Origin: UBA5734 sp964528645
GTDB taxonomy: Bacteria > Bacillota > Clostridia > Saccharofermentanales > UBA5734
Assembly (NCBI GenBank): GCA_964528645.1
Contig: CAZGSR010000012.1
Location: 1 to 63,684 of the forward strand
Direction: 5' to 3'
Length of the DNA: 63,684 bases
Of the stretch, positions 1-8,333 are shown in pieces. A program made the position numbers and the translations under genes. The notes under the pieces were generated by a model. It worked only from the letters and a program-made list of their open reading frames with translations, ran no database searches and was not told where the DNA came from. Every line of letters begins with the position of its first letter. Within the stretch, counting starts at the first letter, position 1.

Positions 1-208
1 AGACAGGTCTGGCAATTTGTGTAACGGAAAAAAGGTGGTTATGACACCCGAACCAGATATTGAAAATATCATTTTGCACAAATATTAAAAATTACAATTT
101 TTTGTATTTTATTTTACATTTTTGAAAAAATATGGTGGACGCACCTCACGATTTTGTCTGTTTATTTACGCACATCGGCCAAACATTTGTTTTGTGTCAT
201 TCGCTTGT

Positions 209-237
209 TATATAGTTACAAGTGTCAGATTGCACAA
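209..237 (-). promoter_or_regulatory. Leftward sigma-A-type promoter
   Basis: Read on the minus strand, TTGTGC (237-232) and TATATA (214-209) are separated by exactly 17 bases. It would fire off the left end of the window. Based on match to consensus only. Confidence 0.4.
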
Positions 238-399
238 GTTATTGCTTGGAGAGAGCATTGACAAAACATCGTTGCATTGTACAAGACAGTGACTGGTTGG
301 GCGAGGTCTCCTGTCTAGTTGTATAGCTTGCATCGCTTCGCCTGGATACTCACAGAAAAAGCTGATTCACAGGTTACACTTTTACCAATATCTGTCCTT

Positions 400-405
400 T
401 ATAAT
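400..405 (+). promoter_or_regulatory. -10 box of rubrerythrin promoter
   Basis: A perfect TATAAT lies 34 bases before the rubrerythrin ATG. The -35 region is poor: there is no TTGACA-like hexamer at 17 +/- 1 bases, only TTACAC at a 20-base spacing, so an activator or an alternative upstream element is possible. Confidence 0.45.
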
Positions 406-439
406 GATACTAATTTGCATTAACAGGAGGACCCCTTAC

Positions 440-979
440 ATGAAATTCAGATGCACCGTTTGTGGTTACATTGCCGAAGGCGAAGCCGCGCCCGAGTTCT
501 GCCCCCAGTGCAAAGCACCGGCCAGCAAGTTCGTTGTGGTCGAAGAAGGCGTGATGTCCTGGGCTGCCGAGCATGTCATTGGTGTGGCCAAGGGTGTTGA
601 CCCTCGCATCATCGAAGGCCTGCAGATGAACTTTGCCGGCGAATGCACCGAGGTCGGCATGTACCTGGCCATGTCCCGTGCCGCCGATCGCGAAGGTTAT
701 CCGGAAGTTGCAGAGGCATACAAGCGCATCGCTTTCGAGGAAGCTGAGCACGCTGCCCGTTTCGCGGAAATGCTCGGCGAGGTCGTCAGTGCCGAATCCA
801 AGCAGAATCTCAAAGTCCGTGTCGAAGCAGAATATGGCGCCACCCAGGGTAAAACCGATCTGGCCAAGCTGGCCAAAGAACTTGGCTATGACGCCATCCA
901 TGACGCCGTCCATGAAATGGCCCGTGACGAGGCCCGTCATGGCAAAGCTTTCAAAGGCTTGCTCGAGCGCTACTTCTAA
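440..979 (+). CDS. rbr: Reverse rubrerythrin (N-terminal rubredoxin domain)
   Basis: A 179-residue non-heme iron peroxidase of the cytoplasm that reduces hydrogen peroxide in anaerobes. Residues 1-35 form a rubredoxin-like knuckle with Cys5, Cys8, Cys21 and Cys24. The rest is a ferritin-like four-helix diiron domain with ECTE near 68, an EEAEH motif near 100 and HEMARDEARH near 160. The rubredoxin-first order is that of the clostridial 'reverse' rubrerythrins; classical rubrerythrin has it last. The start at 440 is preceded by AGGAGG with good spacing; an in-frame ATG at 404 overlaps the -10 box and is rejected. Monocistronic, closed by a strong terminator at 1017-1052. Confidence 0.93.
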   Translation: MKFRCTVCGYIAEGEAAPEFCPQCKAPASKFVVVEEGVMSWAAEHVIGVAKGVDPRIIEGLQMNFAGECTEVGMYLAMSRAADREGYPEVAEAYKRIAFEEAEHAARFAEMLGEVVSAESKQNLKVRVEAEYGATQGKTDLAKLAKELGYDAIHDAVHEMARDEARHGKAFKGLLERYF

Positions 980-1016
980 GGATCTTTCACGAATAATTCA
1001 CCTGGCAGACGAAGAG

Positions 1017-1052
1017 AACACCTCGCGGCAGCAGCTGTGAGGTGTTTTTTTA
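1017..1052 (+). terminator. Intrinsic terminator after rubrerythrin
   Basis: AACACCTC (1017-1024) pairs with GAGGTGTT (1039-1046), followed by a run of T. It lies 37 bases past the rubrerythrin stop. Confidence 0.85.
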
Positions 1053-1071
1053 TTACGTTCTGACAAATGCT

Positions 1072-1105
1072 AAAAGCCCCCAACGAATTTTCACTCGCTG
1101 GAGGC
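1072..1105 (-). terminator. Intrinsic terminator after secF
   Basis: On the minus strand an 11-bp stem with two wobble pairs (1105-1095 with 1086-1076) is followed by TTTT. It lies about 70 bases beyond the secF stop. Confidence 0.7.
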
Positions 1106-1175
1106 CGTTGTGTTGTACGTCAGGATGATCGATTGTGGTGTGGCTTACGCCCGCTTTGGTTTACTGCCAAAAACA

Positions 1176-2099
1176 TCAATACCCTGTGCGTCCGCCGCGG
1201 GTCTTCCACATGACCCAGAGAGGTCCAGCCAGGCAGATGGTCGAATACGTGCCGCTGATCAGGCCTACCATCATCGGCAGGGCAAACTGCTTGATGCTGT
1301 CGATATTGAAGAAAAAGGCGAAGACGTAGGCGACGCCAATGGCACCAAAAGTGGCCAGGCTGGTGTTGATCGAGCGGGTCAGGGACTGGTTGATCGAGAG
1401 GTCGACTAGCTCAGACAAGGGCAATTTGCCCTTATACAGGCGTTCATTCTCCCGGATCCGGTCATAGACAACGATCGTGTCGTTGATCGAGAAGCCGAGA
1501 ATCGTCAGGACAACCGCTACCAGGGATTCGTTCAGCGGGATGCGCAGGATGACGAACATGAAGAAGGCGACGAAGACGTCATGGAACAGGGCAACCAGAC
1601 CCATGACACCGGCCGAGGGGCCCGACATGCTGCGGAAGCTGAACCAGACAAAAGCCACGATCAAGACCGAGGCCAGGGCGATCGCCCAGAGGCCTTTGGT
1701 CAGAAGTTCGCGACCGATGAAAGGATCGACCAGATTGGCGGATTCCAAAGAAAACGTGGTTTCCGGGAAGGTGGTGACCAGGGCATCCTTGAGGGCAATC
1801 TGTTCGTCTGGAGACAGGGCAGAAGATCCAGCGACATTGACGACCAGGAAGGTCTTGTTGTCACCAAGATTGGTCGTTTCCTGGATAGTCACTTCATTCT
1901 GGATCGCAGCACTAACCACTGACTGCGCCTGATCAAGGTCAACCGTGCCCTCGTAAGCGTATTTCAGGATGCTGCCGCCCTTGAAGGTGATGTCCATCTT
2001 GATTCCAAAAATGAGTGAAACCAGGATGCCGGCGATCATGAAGATGGCAGAAAGCAGGAAAAACCATCTGCGGTTCTGGTAGAAACTAATCTTACGCAT
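1176..2099 (-). CDS. secF: Protein translocase subunit SecF
   Basis: A 307-residue integral membrane protein that with SecD forms the RND-like motor assisting SecYEG protein export. One N-terminal membrane helix (about 13-33) is followed by a periplasm-side-type loop and a five-helix block containing the conserved stretch FSINDTIVVYDRIRENE around residue 200, the SecF signature. The start is set at MRKISFYQ: its ATG overlaps the secD stop by 8 bases (ATGCGTAA), which implies translational coupling. The reading frame opens 8 codons upstream inside secD, but that start is unlikely. Confidence 0.93.
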   Translation of the reverse strand: MRKISFYQNRRWFFLLSAIFMIAGILVSLIFGIKMDITFKGGSILKYAYEGTVDLDQAQSVVSAAIQNEVTIQETTNLGDNKTFLVVNVAGSSALSPDEQIALKDALVTTFPETTFSLESANLVDPFIGRELLTKGLWAIALASVLIVAFVWFSFRSMSGPSAGVMGLVALFHDVFVAFFMFVILRIPLNESLVAVVLTILGFSINDTIVVYDRIRENERLYKGKLPLSELVDLSINQSLTRSINTSLATFGAIGVAYVFAFFFNIDSIKQFALPMMVGLISGTYSTICLAGPLWVMWKTRGGRTGY

Positions 2100-3414
2100 C
2101 GGCTGCCTCCTTCTTCTTCCCATAAAGCCACGGATTCTGCAGGGCTTTGAACTGGCTCAGCGAGCCGATCATCAGGCGGTTGGCAATAACGCCTGTCAAG
2201 CCGTTCAAAATAACGCCGACCAAAAGGGAATAACCGAATGACAGCATCGAGCCAGAGCCGAAAATCATCAGGATCACAGCTGCAATCGCCACGGTGATGT
2301 TACCATCCATAACAGCTGACAACGCTTTATGGAAGCCGTTAGCCAGTGCAGTTGTCAGGGAACTGCCGGCATTGAGTTCTTCTTTGATGCGTTCAGCGAT
2401 GATGATGTTGGCATCGACACCCATGCCGATCGAGAGGATGATACCGGCGATTCCCTGCAAGGTCAGGGTCTGCTGCGGAATCGAAATGGCTAGCAGGATG
2501 CCGACCATCTGGCCGAGCAAGCTGAACATGGCGACAAACCCCGGCAAGCGGTAGTAGAGCAGCATGAAGAGCATGATCAGGGACAGCGCAACCATGCCAG
2601 CCTGGGTCATGACGGAGAGGGCTCCGGCGCCGAGGCTGGGGCTGATTGAGCTCGAGCTGATTGCCTCGAGAGCAAAGGGCAGGGCACCAGCGTTGATCTT
2701 CTGGGCCAGGTCAATGGCATCTTCGCTGGTGCCGATATTGGTGATCATCGCACTGCCATCGGTAATCTTGCTGATGACGCGTGGTGAAGAAATCAGGGTT
2801 TCGTCCATCAAGATCGAGATTTCACCCTGGGTCGCGACCAGTTCACCGGTTGCGTCGGCAAAAGCCTTGGCCCCAGTGGCGTCTAGTTCCAGCAGGACAA
2901 TCGGATCCGAGGTATTGGGATCGAAAGCAGCTGTTGCCGAGGCAACCTGAGTGCCGTCGAGCACTTCGGTGCCGTCTGGCTTGCGGAACGTCAGGCGCGC
3001 CATTTCACCCAATTCTTTGAGGGCTTCTTCCGGATTGAAATCGGTCTCGTCTGATTTCCAGGGGTAGCGGACAATGATCCGCCCATTGTTCTTTTCGGTG
3101 GTGATTTCGCGGTCCAGGATATTGAGATTATCCATGCGCAGTTCGATTACACTGCGGGCCGAAGCCAGGTCACCTTCACTGGGGATACCGCTGTAGTCTT
3201 TCGGAGCGAAAACCGCTTCCACGCCACCGCGGATATCAATCCCGAACCGGATCTTGTCGGCGCCATACAATTCATAATAGCCGGACTGCCCCGGGACCGG
3301 GACATTCAAACCAAAGATGCTGAGCAAAGTGCTCAGGAGTATGATGGCAGCGACAATGAAAAAGGTGATGGGTCTGGCTTTGACTTTGTTTCTGGCAAAT
3401 GATCTTCGGGCCAT
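2092..3414 (-). CDS. secD: Protein translocase subunit SecD
   Basis: A 440-residue partner of SecF that uses the proton motive force to pull exported proteins across the membrane. There is an N-terminal membrane helix (about 16-38), the DIRGG motif near residue 59, an external P1-type domain, and a C-terminal helix bundle with GMGVDANIIIAERIKEE near 335, the SecD counterpart of the SecF motif. It is shorter than the E. coli protein (about 615), as is normal in Gram-positives. First gene of a secDF operon; a promoter lies at 3455-3482. Confidence 0.94.
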   Translation of the reverse strand: MARRSFARNKVKARPITFFIVAAIILLSTLLSIFGLNVPVPGQSGYYELYGADKIRFGIDIRGGVEAVFAPKDYSGIPSEGDLASARSVIELRMDNLNILDREITTEKNNGRIIVRYPWKSDETDFNPEEALKELGEMARLTFRKPDGTEVLDGTQVASATAAFDPNTSDPIVLLELDATGAKAFADATGELVATQGEISILMDETLISSPRVISKITDGSAMITNIGTSEDAIDLAQKINAGALPFALEAISSSSISPSLGAGALSVMTQAGMVALSLIMLFMLLYYRLPGFVAMFSLLGQMVGILLAISIPQQTLTLQGIAGIILSIGMGVDANIIIAERIKEELNAGSSLTTALANGFHKALSAVMDGNITVAIAAVILMIFGSGSMLSFGYSLLVGVILNGLTGVIANRLMIGSLSQFKALQNPWLYGKKKEAADA

Positions 3415-3454
3415 CGTCTTAGCACGTCCTTTCTAAAGGTCACAACAAGGTCCT

Positions 3455-3482
3455 ATTATATCATGATTGTGCAAGCCCACAA
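3455..3482 (-). promoter_or_regulatory. Promoter of secDF
   Basis: Minus-strand TTGTGG (3482-3477), 16-base spacer, TATAAT (3460-3455). It lies 40 bases upstream of the secD ATG. Confidence 0.6.
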
Positions 3483-3492
3483 GCAAGGGATG

Positions 3493-3521
3493 AAAAAACC
3501 TGCCGGTTTACTTCCGGCAGG
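3493..3521 (-). terminator. Intrinsic terminator after the NlpC/P60 gene
   Basis: On the minus strand CCTGCCGG and CCGGCAGG (3521-3514 with 3506-3499) form a perfect 8-bp stem followed by TTTTTT. It separates the wall hydrolase from secDF. Confidence 0.88.
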
Positions 3522-3551
3522 CTTTGAACAGTTTTTTGAGTGGCGATTGGC

Positions 3552-4781
3552 TCAGCTCGGGAAACGTCGGACGGTGAGGATTTTATAGCCAACATTATAA
3601 AAACTCTGAAGACTGCTGACAACGACTTTGCGCTGGGAAGTGGAAGCATGAATGACTTGTCCATCCCCCAGATAGATGGCGAGGTGGGTGATGGTGCTGC
3701 GGCCATCCTTGGGCCGGGCATCGATGCAGATGACATCTCCGGCCTGGGCATTGTCCAGCGAAACACCTTCGCCGGCAGAACCAAAGCTGGATGAAGAACG
3801 GGGGACACTGACGCCGACCTTGTTATAGGCCCAGTAGACCAGGCCGGAGCAGTCCATGCCTTTGAGGCTTTCACTACCATAGACATAAGGGGTCCCCAAG
3901 GCTTGATGAGCCAAGTCGACGATGGTATTGCCGGATGCATTGGCTGCGGCATCTCCACCAGCATCAATCGCGGCATCCGAGCTGGCACCAGACCCCGGTT
4001 TACTCTTGGTCAGGAATTTAGATGCGACATACCCGGTCTGACCATCCCCAAACACAATGCGCGACCACTCGTCACCGATGCCGGTCCGGTGGACCTTAGC
4101 GCCAGAGTCGAGGTTAGCCAGGATGTCATTCTCTGTGGAATAGGATGCGCGGACATTCAGGGATGTACCTTTCACATAGAGAGTCTCATCAACAGGTCGG
4201 AAAACCATCTCAGTCGTCGTGTACTCGGTTTTGACAAAGCCGACCTGATCGTCCGCTTCGACCTGCAGCCAGTCGCCAAAAACGCCAATGGCGTGCAGTC
4301 GGTCACCCATGACAATCTTGGCCACGATGGCACTGTCAGTGGAAGCTTCTGCGCGAACATTCAGGACATCAGCCTGGATATAGACATCATAATCGACGGG
4401 TTCCAGCACTGGCTCTGCCGGTTCTTCTGCAACAACCATGGCGGATTCGATCCGGGATTCGACAGATTCGACCTGGGCGGTGCGGTCGACCTCGTTTACA
4501 AGAGCGATTTCCGGCTGGGAACGATTGAACGAGGCGTCAGAGAAATCAGCTGCAAGCAGCTCCGGTGCAGCATCAAGGATCTGGTCAGCTGATTGTTTGG
4601 CAACCAGGGCAGGATCAGCTGCAGTGTCAGCGGAGGCAACTGTACCTGTATGAATCCAGGGGGTGGGCAGGCCCAGCGGCAGAGACAGGAGCGGGATGGA
4701 GATCATGATTGACGCCAGGGACAGGGTCACGATGTTTTTGACCCGGGGGGCTGTCAACTGTCTCACTTTGAAACGCCGCAT
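3552..4781 (-). CDS. Secreted SH3-NlpC/P60 peptidoglycan hydrolase
   Basis: A 409-residue exported cell-wall hydrolase of the NlpC/P60 class, which cuts peptide bonds in peptidoglycan stems. Order: basic N terminus and hydrophobic signal/anchor segment (about 17-40), an acidic low-complexity stretch, two bacterial SH3 domains (about 132-188 and 200-258), a Gly/Ala linker, then the NlpC/P60 domain (about 285-409). The catalytic set is visible: Cys311 in DCSGLV, His366 in ITHLAIYLG, His378 in VIHAS. It has its own near-consensus promoter (4857-4885) and terminator, so it is monocistronic. Confidence 0.92.
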   Translation of the reverse strand: MRRFKVRQLTAPRVKNIVTLSLASIMISIPLLSLPLGLPTPWIHTGTVASADTAADPALVAKQSADQILDAAPELLAADFSDASFNRSQPEIALVNEVDRTAQVESVESRIESAMVVAEEPAEPVLEPVDYDVYIQADVLNVRAEASTDSAIVAKIVMGDRLHAIGVFGDWLQVEADDQVGFVKTEYTTTEMVFRPVDETLYVKGTSLNVRASYSTENDILANLDSGAKVHRTGIGDEWSRIVFGDGQTGYVASKFLTKSKPGSGASSDAAIDAGGDAAANASGNTIVDLAHQALGTPYVYGSESLKGMDCSGLVYWAYNKVGVSVPRSSSSFGSAGEGVSLDNAQAGDVICIDARPKDGRSTITHLAIYLGDGQVIHASTSQRKVVVSSLQSFYNVGYKILTVRRFPS

Positions 4782-4856
4782 GAGGGCTCCTTCCAGCTTC
4801 GATGATTATCTGATGGCGAATCGCAGAGCGACTGCCGGAAAAGTCAATTCCAGCGC

Positions 4857-4885
4857 ATTATATCCCAAGTGACTGGAAGCGTCAA
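4857..4885 (-). promoter_or_regulatory. Promoter of the NlpC/P60 gene
   Basis: Minus-strand TTGACG (4885-4880), 17-base spacer, TATAAT (4862-4857). It stands back to back with the trpB T-box promoter. Confidence 0.75.
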
Positions 4886-4914
4886 ATTTGACACGGTCCC
4901 GGACCCATGTCAAC

Positions 4915-4943
4915 TTGACAGTTAATTTTTACCCCCCTATACT
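4915..4943 (+). promoter_or_regulatory. Promoter of the trpB T-box transcript
   Basis: TTGACA (4915-4920), exactly 17 bases, TATACT (4938-4943). A near-consensus sigma-A promoter; transcription should start near 4950, just before the T-box leader. Confidence 0.8.
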
Positions 4944-4949
4944 GATTTC

Positions 4950-5272
4950 AATAGAATCTGCACAAACCGATGAGCAAGAAGAGTACACCCATGACCGCTT
5001 CACAGCGAGCTGCCGCCAGTGCAAGGGCAGTAAGGCCGCATGGGTCGAATGGACTTGCGAGGGCGATCCGAACAATAACCTGTGACTGACTGGATTTCTT
5101 TCCTCGCCAGTCCCGCGGGTTTTCCAGTAGGCATCGACGGGAGGCCGACCCGTTAGCAAGCTGGCCATGCTGGTTAGATCCGGCATGATGAAGTGGGCTC
5201 TTTTGAGCCAACAAGGGTGGTACCGCAGGATTTGATTCTTGTCCCTGTTCTTAACAGGGGCAGGATTTTTTT
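4950..5272 (+). promoter_or_regulatory. T-box riboswitch, tryptophan specifier
   Basis: A leader of about 320 nt that senses uncharged tRNA. Visible parts in order: stem I with AGTA (5029-5032) opposite GAATGGA, in which TGG (5050-5052) occupies the specifier position; the T-box core AAGGGTGGTACCGC (5213-5226); then a 12-bp stem (5238-5249 with 5253-5264) followed by seven T (5266-5272), the terminator of the OFF state. A UGG codon and a trpB downstream agree, so uncharged tRNA-Trp should allow read-through. The specifier is read from motif position, not from a computed fold. Confidence 0.9.
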
Positions 5273-5350
5273 ATGTTGCGGGCCGATCGACCGATTACAG
5301 CAACGATGTAAACAATGCCCGTTCACGGGCCATGAAAGGAGCACAAAGCC

Positions 5351-6733
5351 ATGTCCACCATTCCGTACCGTACTCATTTGAGTGAAGAGGACATTCCGCG
5401 CTACTGGTACAACATGCAGGCTGACATGAAGGAGAAGCACGATCCCTTCATCCATCCCGGGCGCCTCGATCCGGTCGTTTATGAAGATCTCCAACCGGTT
5501 TTCTGTGACGAGCTGATCAAGCAGGAAGTCAATACGACCGATCGCCTGATCGAGATTCCCGAAGGCATCCGGGAAGTCTACAAGATTTACCGCCCCTCCC
5601 CGCTCTGTCGCGCCTATAACCTGGAAAAGGCTCTGGGCACTCCGGCGAAGATCTATTACAAATTCGAAGGCAACAATACCTCGGGCAGCCACAAGTTGAA
5701 CTCGGCGGTCGCCCAGGTCTATTATGCCAAGGAGCAGGGCATCACCAACCTGACCACTGAGACGGGTGCAGGCCAATGGGGTACAGCGCTGGCCATGGCT
5801 TCCAAGCTCTATGGCGTCGACCTGACAGTCTTCATGGTCAAGGTCTCATTCCATCAAAAGCCCTACCGCAAAGCCGTCATCGAAACCTTTGATGGCAAGA
5901 TCATCGCCAGTCCTTCCGAAACAACCGAAGTCGGCCGCATGCTTCTGGCCCAGGATCCGAATACATCCGGCAGCCTTGGCATGGCTATTTCCGAAGCGAT
6001 TGAAATGGCGGTCAAGACGCCTAATTCACGGTATGTCCTCGGCTCGGTCTTGAACCAGGTCCTCCTCCATCAGTCGGTCATCGGTATCGAAGCGAAAACC
6101 GCATTTGAAAAAATCGGCGATTATCCGGACATCATCATCGGTTGTGCCGGCGGCGGTTCCAACCTGGGCGGCCTGATTGCACCCTTCATGGGTGACAAGC
6201 TCCAGGGCAAGACCAACCCCTATTTCATCGCTGTCGAGCCAGCCTCCTGCCCGACCATGACCCGCGGTCGCTTTGCCTATGACTTCGCCGACACTGGCCG
6301 CGTCACCCCGCTGACCAAGATGTATACACTCGGCTGCGATTTCAAACCGTCCAGCATCCATGCCGGCGGCTTGCGCTACCATGGCATGTCGCCGATCATC
6401 AGCAAGCTGTATCACGACGGCTATCTGGACGAGGCTCGTGCGTATGGCCAGAACGCCTGTTTCGAAGCCGCCCTGCAGTTTGCCCAGACCGAGACCATCC
6501 TGCCGGCACCTGAATCCAGCCACGCCATCAAGGCAGCGATCGACGAAGCTTTGAAATGCAAGGAAACCGGCGAAGCCAAGACCATCCTCTTCGGCCTGTC
6601 TGGAACTGGCTATTTCGACATGTCTGCCTACATGCAGTATCGCAGCGGCGCCATGGTCGACTACATTCCTTCCGATGAAGAGCTCAACGAGAGCCTCCAG
6701 CATCTGCCGAAAATCCCCGGCATCCAGGAATAA
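5351..6733 (+). CDS. trpB: Tryptophan synthase beta chain, TrpB2 type
   Basis: A 460-residue PLP enzyme that condenses indole and serine to tryptophan. The PLP lysine is Lys115 in GSHKLNSA; a glycine-rich phosphate-binding stretch GCAGGGSN lies near 260. Length and the long N-terminal extension match TrpB2, a class often found without trpA and associated with indole salvage, rather than the roughly 400-residue TrpB1. No trpA or other trp gene is adjacent, which fits that view. Start ATG 5351 follows GAAAGGAG. Control is by the tryptophan T-box directly upstream; a terminator follows at 6767-6800. Confidence 0.93.
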   Translation: MSTIPYRTHLSEEDIPRYWYNMQADMKEKHDPFIHPGRLDPVVYEDLQPVFCDELIKQEVNTTDRLIEIPEGIREVYKIYRPSPLCRAYNLEKALGTPAKIYYKFEGNNTSGSHKLNSAVAQVYYAKEQGITNLTTETGAGQWGTALAMASKLYGVDLTVFMVKVSFHQKPYRKAVIETFDGKIIASPSETTEVGRMLLAQDPNTSGSLGMAISEAIEMAVKTPNSRYVLGSVLNQVLLHQSVIGIEAKTAFEKIGDYPDIIIGCAGGGSNLGGLIAPFMGDKLQGKTNPYFIAVEPASCPTMTRGRFAYDFADTGRVTPLTKMYTLGCDFKPSSIHAGGLRYHGMSPIISKLYHDGYLDEARAYGQNACFEAALQFAQTETILPAPESSHAIKAAIDEALKCKETGEAKTILFGLSGTGYFDMSAYMQYRSGAMVDYIPSDEELNESLQHLPKIPGIQE

Positions 6734-6766
6734 TTCATTCTCCTTCTTCTTCCGACAATCAGCACA

Positions 6767-6800
6767 AAGCCGCTCCAGAGTGATCCGGGGCGGCTTTTCT
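6767..6800 (+). terminator. Intrinsic terminator after trpB
   Basis: AGCCGCTCC and GGGGCGGCT form a 9-bp stem with one wobble, followed by TTTTCTTT. Confidence 0.85.
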
Positions 6801-6850
6801 TTCAGTCTCGATTCCTGTGTGCACCCTCATTTTGATGAGGAGATTGGTTT

Positions 6851-8080
6851 TCAGGTCCGGTATTTCAAAACCTGAGCTGCCAGCTGATCGAGATTGGCCA
6901 CCACATCTTCGACCAGGCGGGCGTCGATCTTGTGCTGCGCAACCATATCCTGGAGTACAGACAGAGCGTCCGGGGGATTCATTCCCGTCCGATACGGCCG
7001 GTCTTCCACAAGGGCACTGAAGATATCAGCCACCGCCAGGATCCTGCTGCATAGTTCGATCTCACGCTCCTGCAACTGGAATGGATATCCATCCCCATCG
7101 AGGGTCTCGTGATGGGTACCAATCCAGTTGGCAATGCGGCCAAATCCCTCGACCCGTTCCAGAATCCGCTGGGAATAATAAGGATGTTGTTTGACGATTT
7201 CGCGCTCTTCGGTTGTCAATTTGCCGGGTTTATTGAGGATCTCGTTGGGCACAGCCAGTTTGCCGAGGTCATGAACCAGCCCGGTCAGGTACATCTGCTT
7301 GGCTTCATCACTGGAAAAACCACGGATCAATGCCATCTCCTGCGCCACTTTTGCAACATTCTGGGAATGGGCCGCGGTGTAATGGGAGGTTGAGTCAACG
7401 ACGCTGGAAAAGACATTGGCCACATGGATCAAGTCATCGATTTCAAAGGTGTATTTATCCCAGAAAGCCAGATCAGAGAAAAAGCGGCTCTCGATGTTCA
7501 GGTTGACCACATCGAGCCAGAACACCTCGCGCTGGCTGACCTCGCGGAAAACGGCAACCAGTTCCGGGTCGAATAGATGCTCACTCTGCCGGATCTGGTC
7601 ATGAATCCGGTCACGCTGGAGGAAAATATGCTCGCCTGCAGAAATCAGGACCTCGATCCGGTCGGCCAGATGGATGATCCGGCTGGCTAATGGGATATCC
7701 TGCCCGGCGAGACCGGTGGGATTGCCACCGAGGAAGCGGTCATGGTGATGGCGGATCGGATTGGCCAGATGTTTGAGCTGGGGGGAATCCTTGAGGATCT
7801 GGTAGCCTTTTTCGGCATGATGGAAAATATGGTCATTGTCGGTTGCGTGGACAATGTAGTGTTTTTCGTACCAGTCCGCTGCAGCTCCGATGTCATGCAG
7901 CAAGGCTGCGTAGACGAGAATCTGGTCTTCATAACTCCCCAGGCCGAGGGAGCGCCCGATGTAGCGGGCGATGATCGCCGTGCGCCGGTGATGATTGGCG
8001 ATACCAGTCGTTGTCAGCTCCAGAGCCATGGACAGGGCGGATATGAATGTAATCGGATGGATGTTGATCTGCTCGAGCAT
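6851..8080 (-). CDS. Tandem HD / HD-GYP domain phosphodiesterase
   Basis: A 409-residue cytoplasmic protein with two HD phosphohydrolase units. The N-terminal half has H..HH near 29-31, HDIG near 62 and a paired HHH near 113. The C-terminal half is a HD-GYP domain with YTAAHSQN near 240, HDLGKLAVP near 274, and HHETLDGDGYP near 337, the GYP motif itself. HD-GYP proteins typically hydrolyse cyclic di-GMP or related dinucleotides. There is no attached receiver or membrane segment, so the input signal is unknown; the N-terminal HD unit may be regulatory. It is flanked by divergent prfC and convergent trpB and appears to stand alone. Confidence 0.85.
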   Translation of the reverse strand: MLEQINIHPITFISALSMALELTTTGIANHHRRTAIIARYIGRSLGLGSYEDQILVYAALLHDIGAAADWYEKHYIVHATDNDHIFHHAEKGYQILKDSPQLKHLANPIRHHHDRFLGGNPTGLAGQDIPLASRIIHLADRIEVLISAGEHIFLQRDRIHDQIRQSEHLFDPELVAVFREVSQREVFWLDVVNLNIESRFFSDLAFWDKYTFEIDDLIHVANVFSSVVDSTSHYTAAHSQNVAKVAQEMALIRGFSSDEAKQMYLTGLVHDLGKLAVPNEILNKPGKLTTEEREIVKQHPYYSQRILERVEGFGRIANWIGTHHETLDGDGYPFQLQEREIELCSRILAVADIFSALVEDRPYRTGMNPPDALSVLQDMVAQHKIDARLVEDVVANLDQLAAQVLKYRT

Positions 8081-8274
8081 GATTGGTCACCCCACTGCTG
8101 CCGACTTGATTGCCCTGGCTACAGGTCGTCCTTGTTTGTAATGCCTATTATTATAAATAGTATTTGACATATTTCCGGGGTTATTTCTTTCATTAAAGTA
8201 TATCATTCCTGTCTGTTCAAAATCGCAGGACAGGGCTGATCTGACTGTCCTGTTCGCTCAGCCCTGCGCTGCCC

Positions 8275-8304
8275 TTGCCGCTCCGGCAAATCGCCTGCTA
8301 TACT
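8275..8304 (+). promoter_or_regulatory. Promoter of prfC
   Basis: TTGCCG (8275-8280), 18-base spacer, TATACT (8299-8304), 29 bases before the prfC start. Just upstream (8226-8266) two inverted repeats interlock: CAGGACAG/CTGTCCTG and CAGGGCTGA/TCAGCCCTG. Confidence 0.55.
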
Positions 8305-8333
8305 ATTGAGGTTCAAAACAGGAGGAATCTGCC

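Larger units (their letters stand above)
1..439. other. AT-rich intergenic region at the left edge
   Basis: No credible coding frame is visible in these 439 bases. Composition is clearly more AT-rich than the genes to the right. I see a plausible leftward promoter (209-237), a short inverted repeat CTTGT...ACAAG (204-222), an isolated TTGACA at 258-263 without a good -10, and the rubrerythrin -10 at 400-405. The gene driven by the leftward promoter would lie outside the window. Confidence 0.6.

Noticed and set aside
258..286. TTGACA at 258-263 as a second rubrerythrin promoter
   Set aside because: No acceptable -10 at 16-18 bases downstream; TACAAG is too weak to call.
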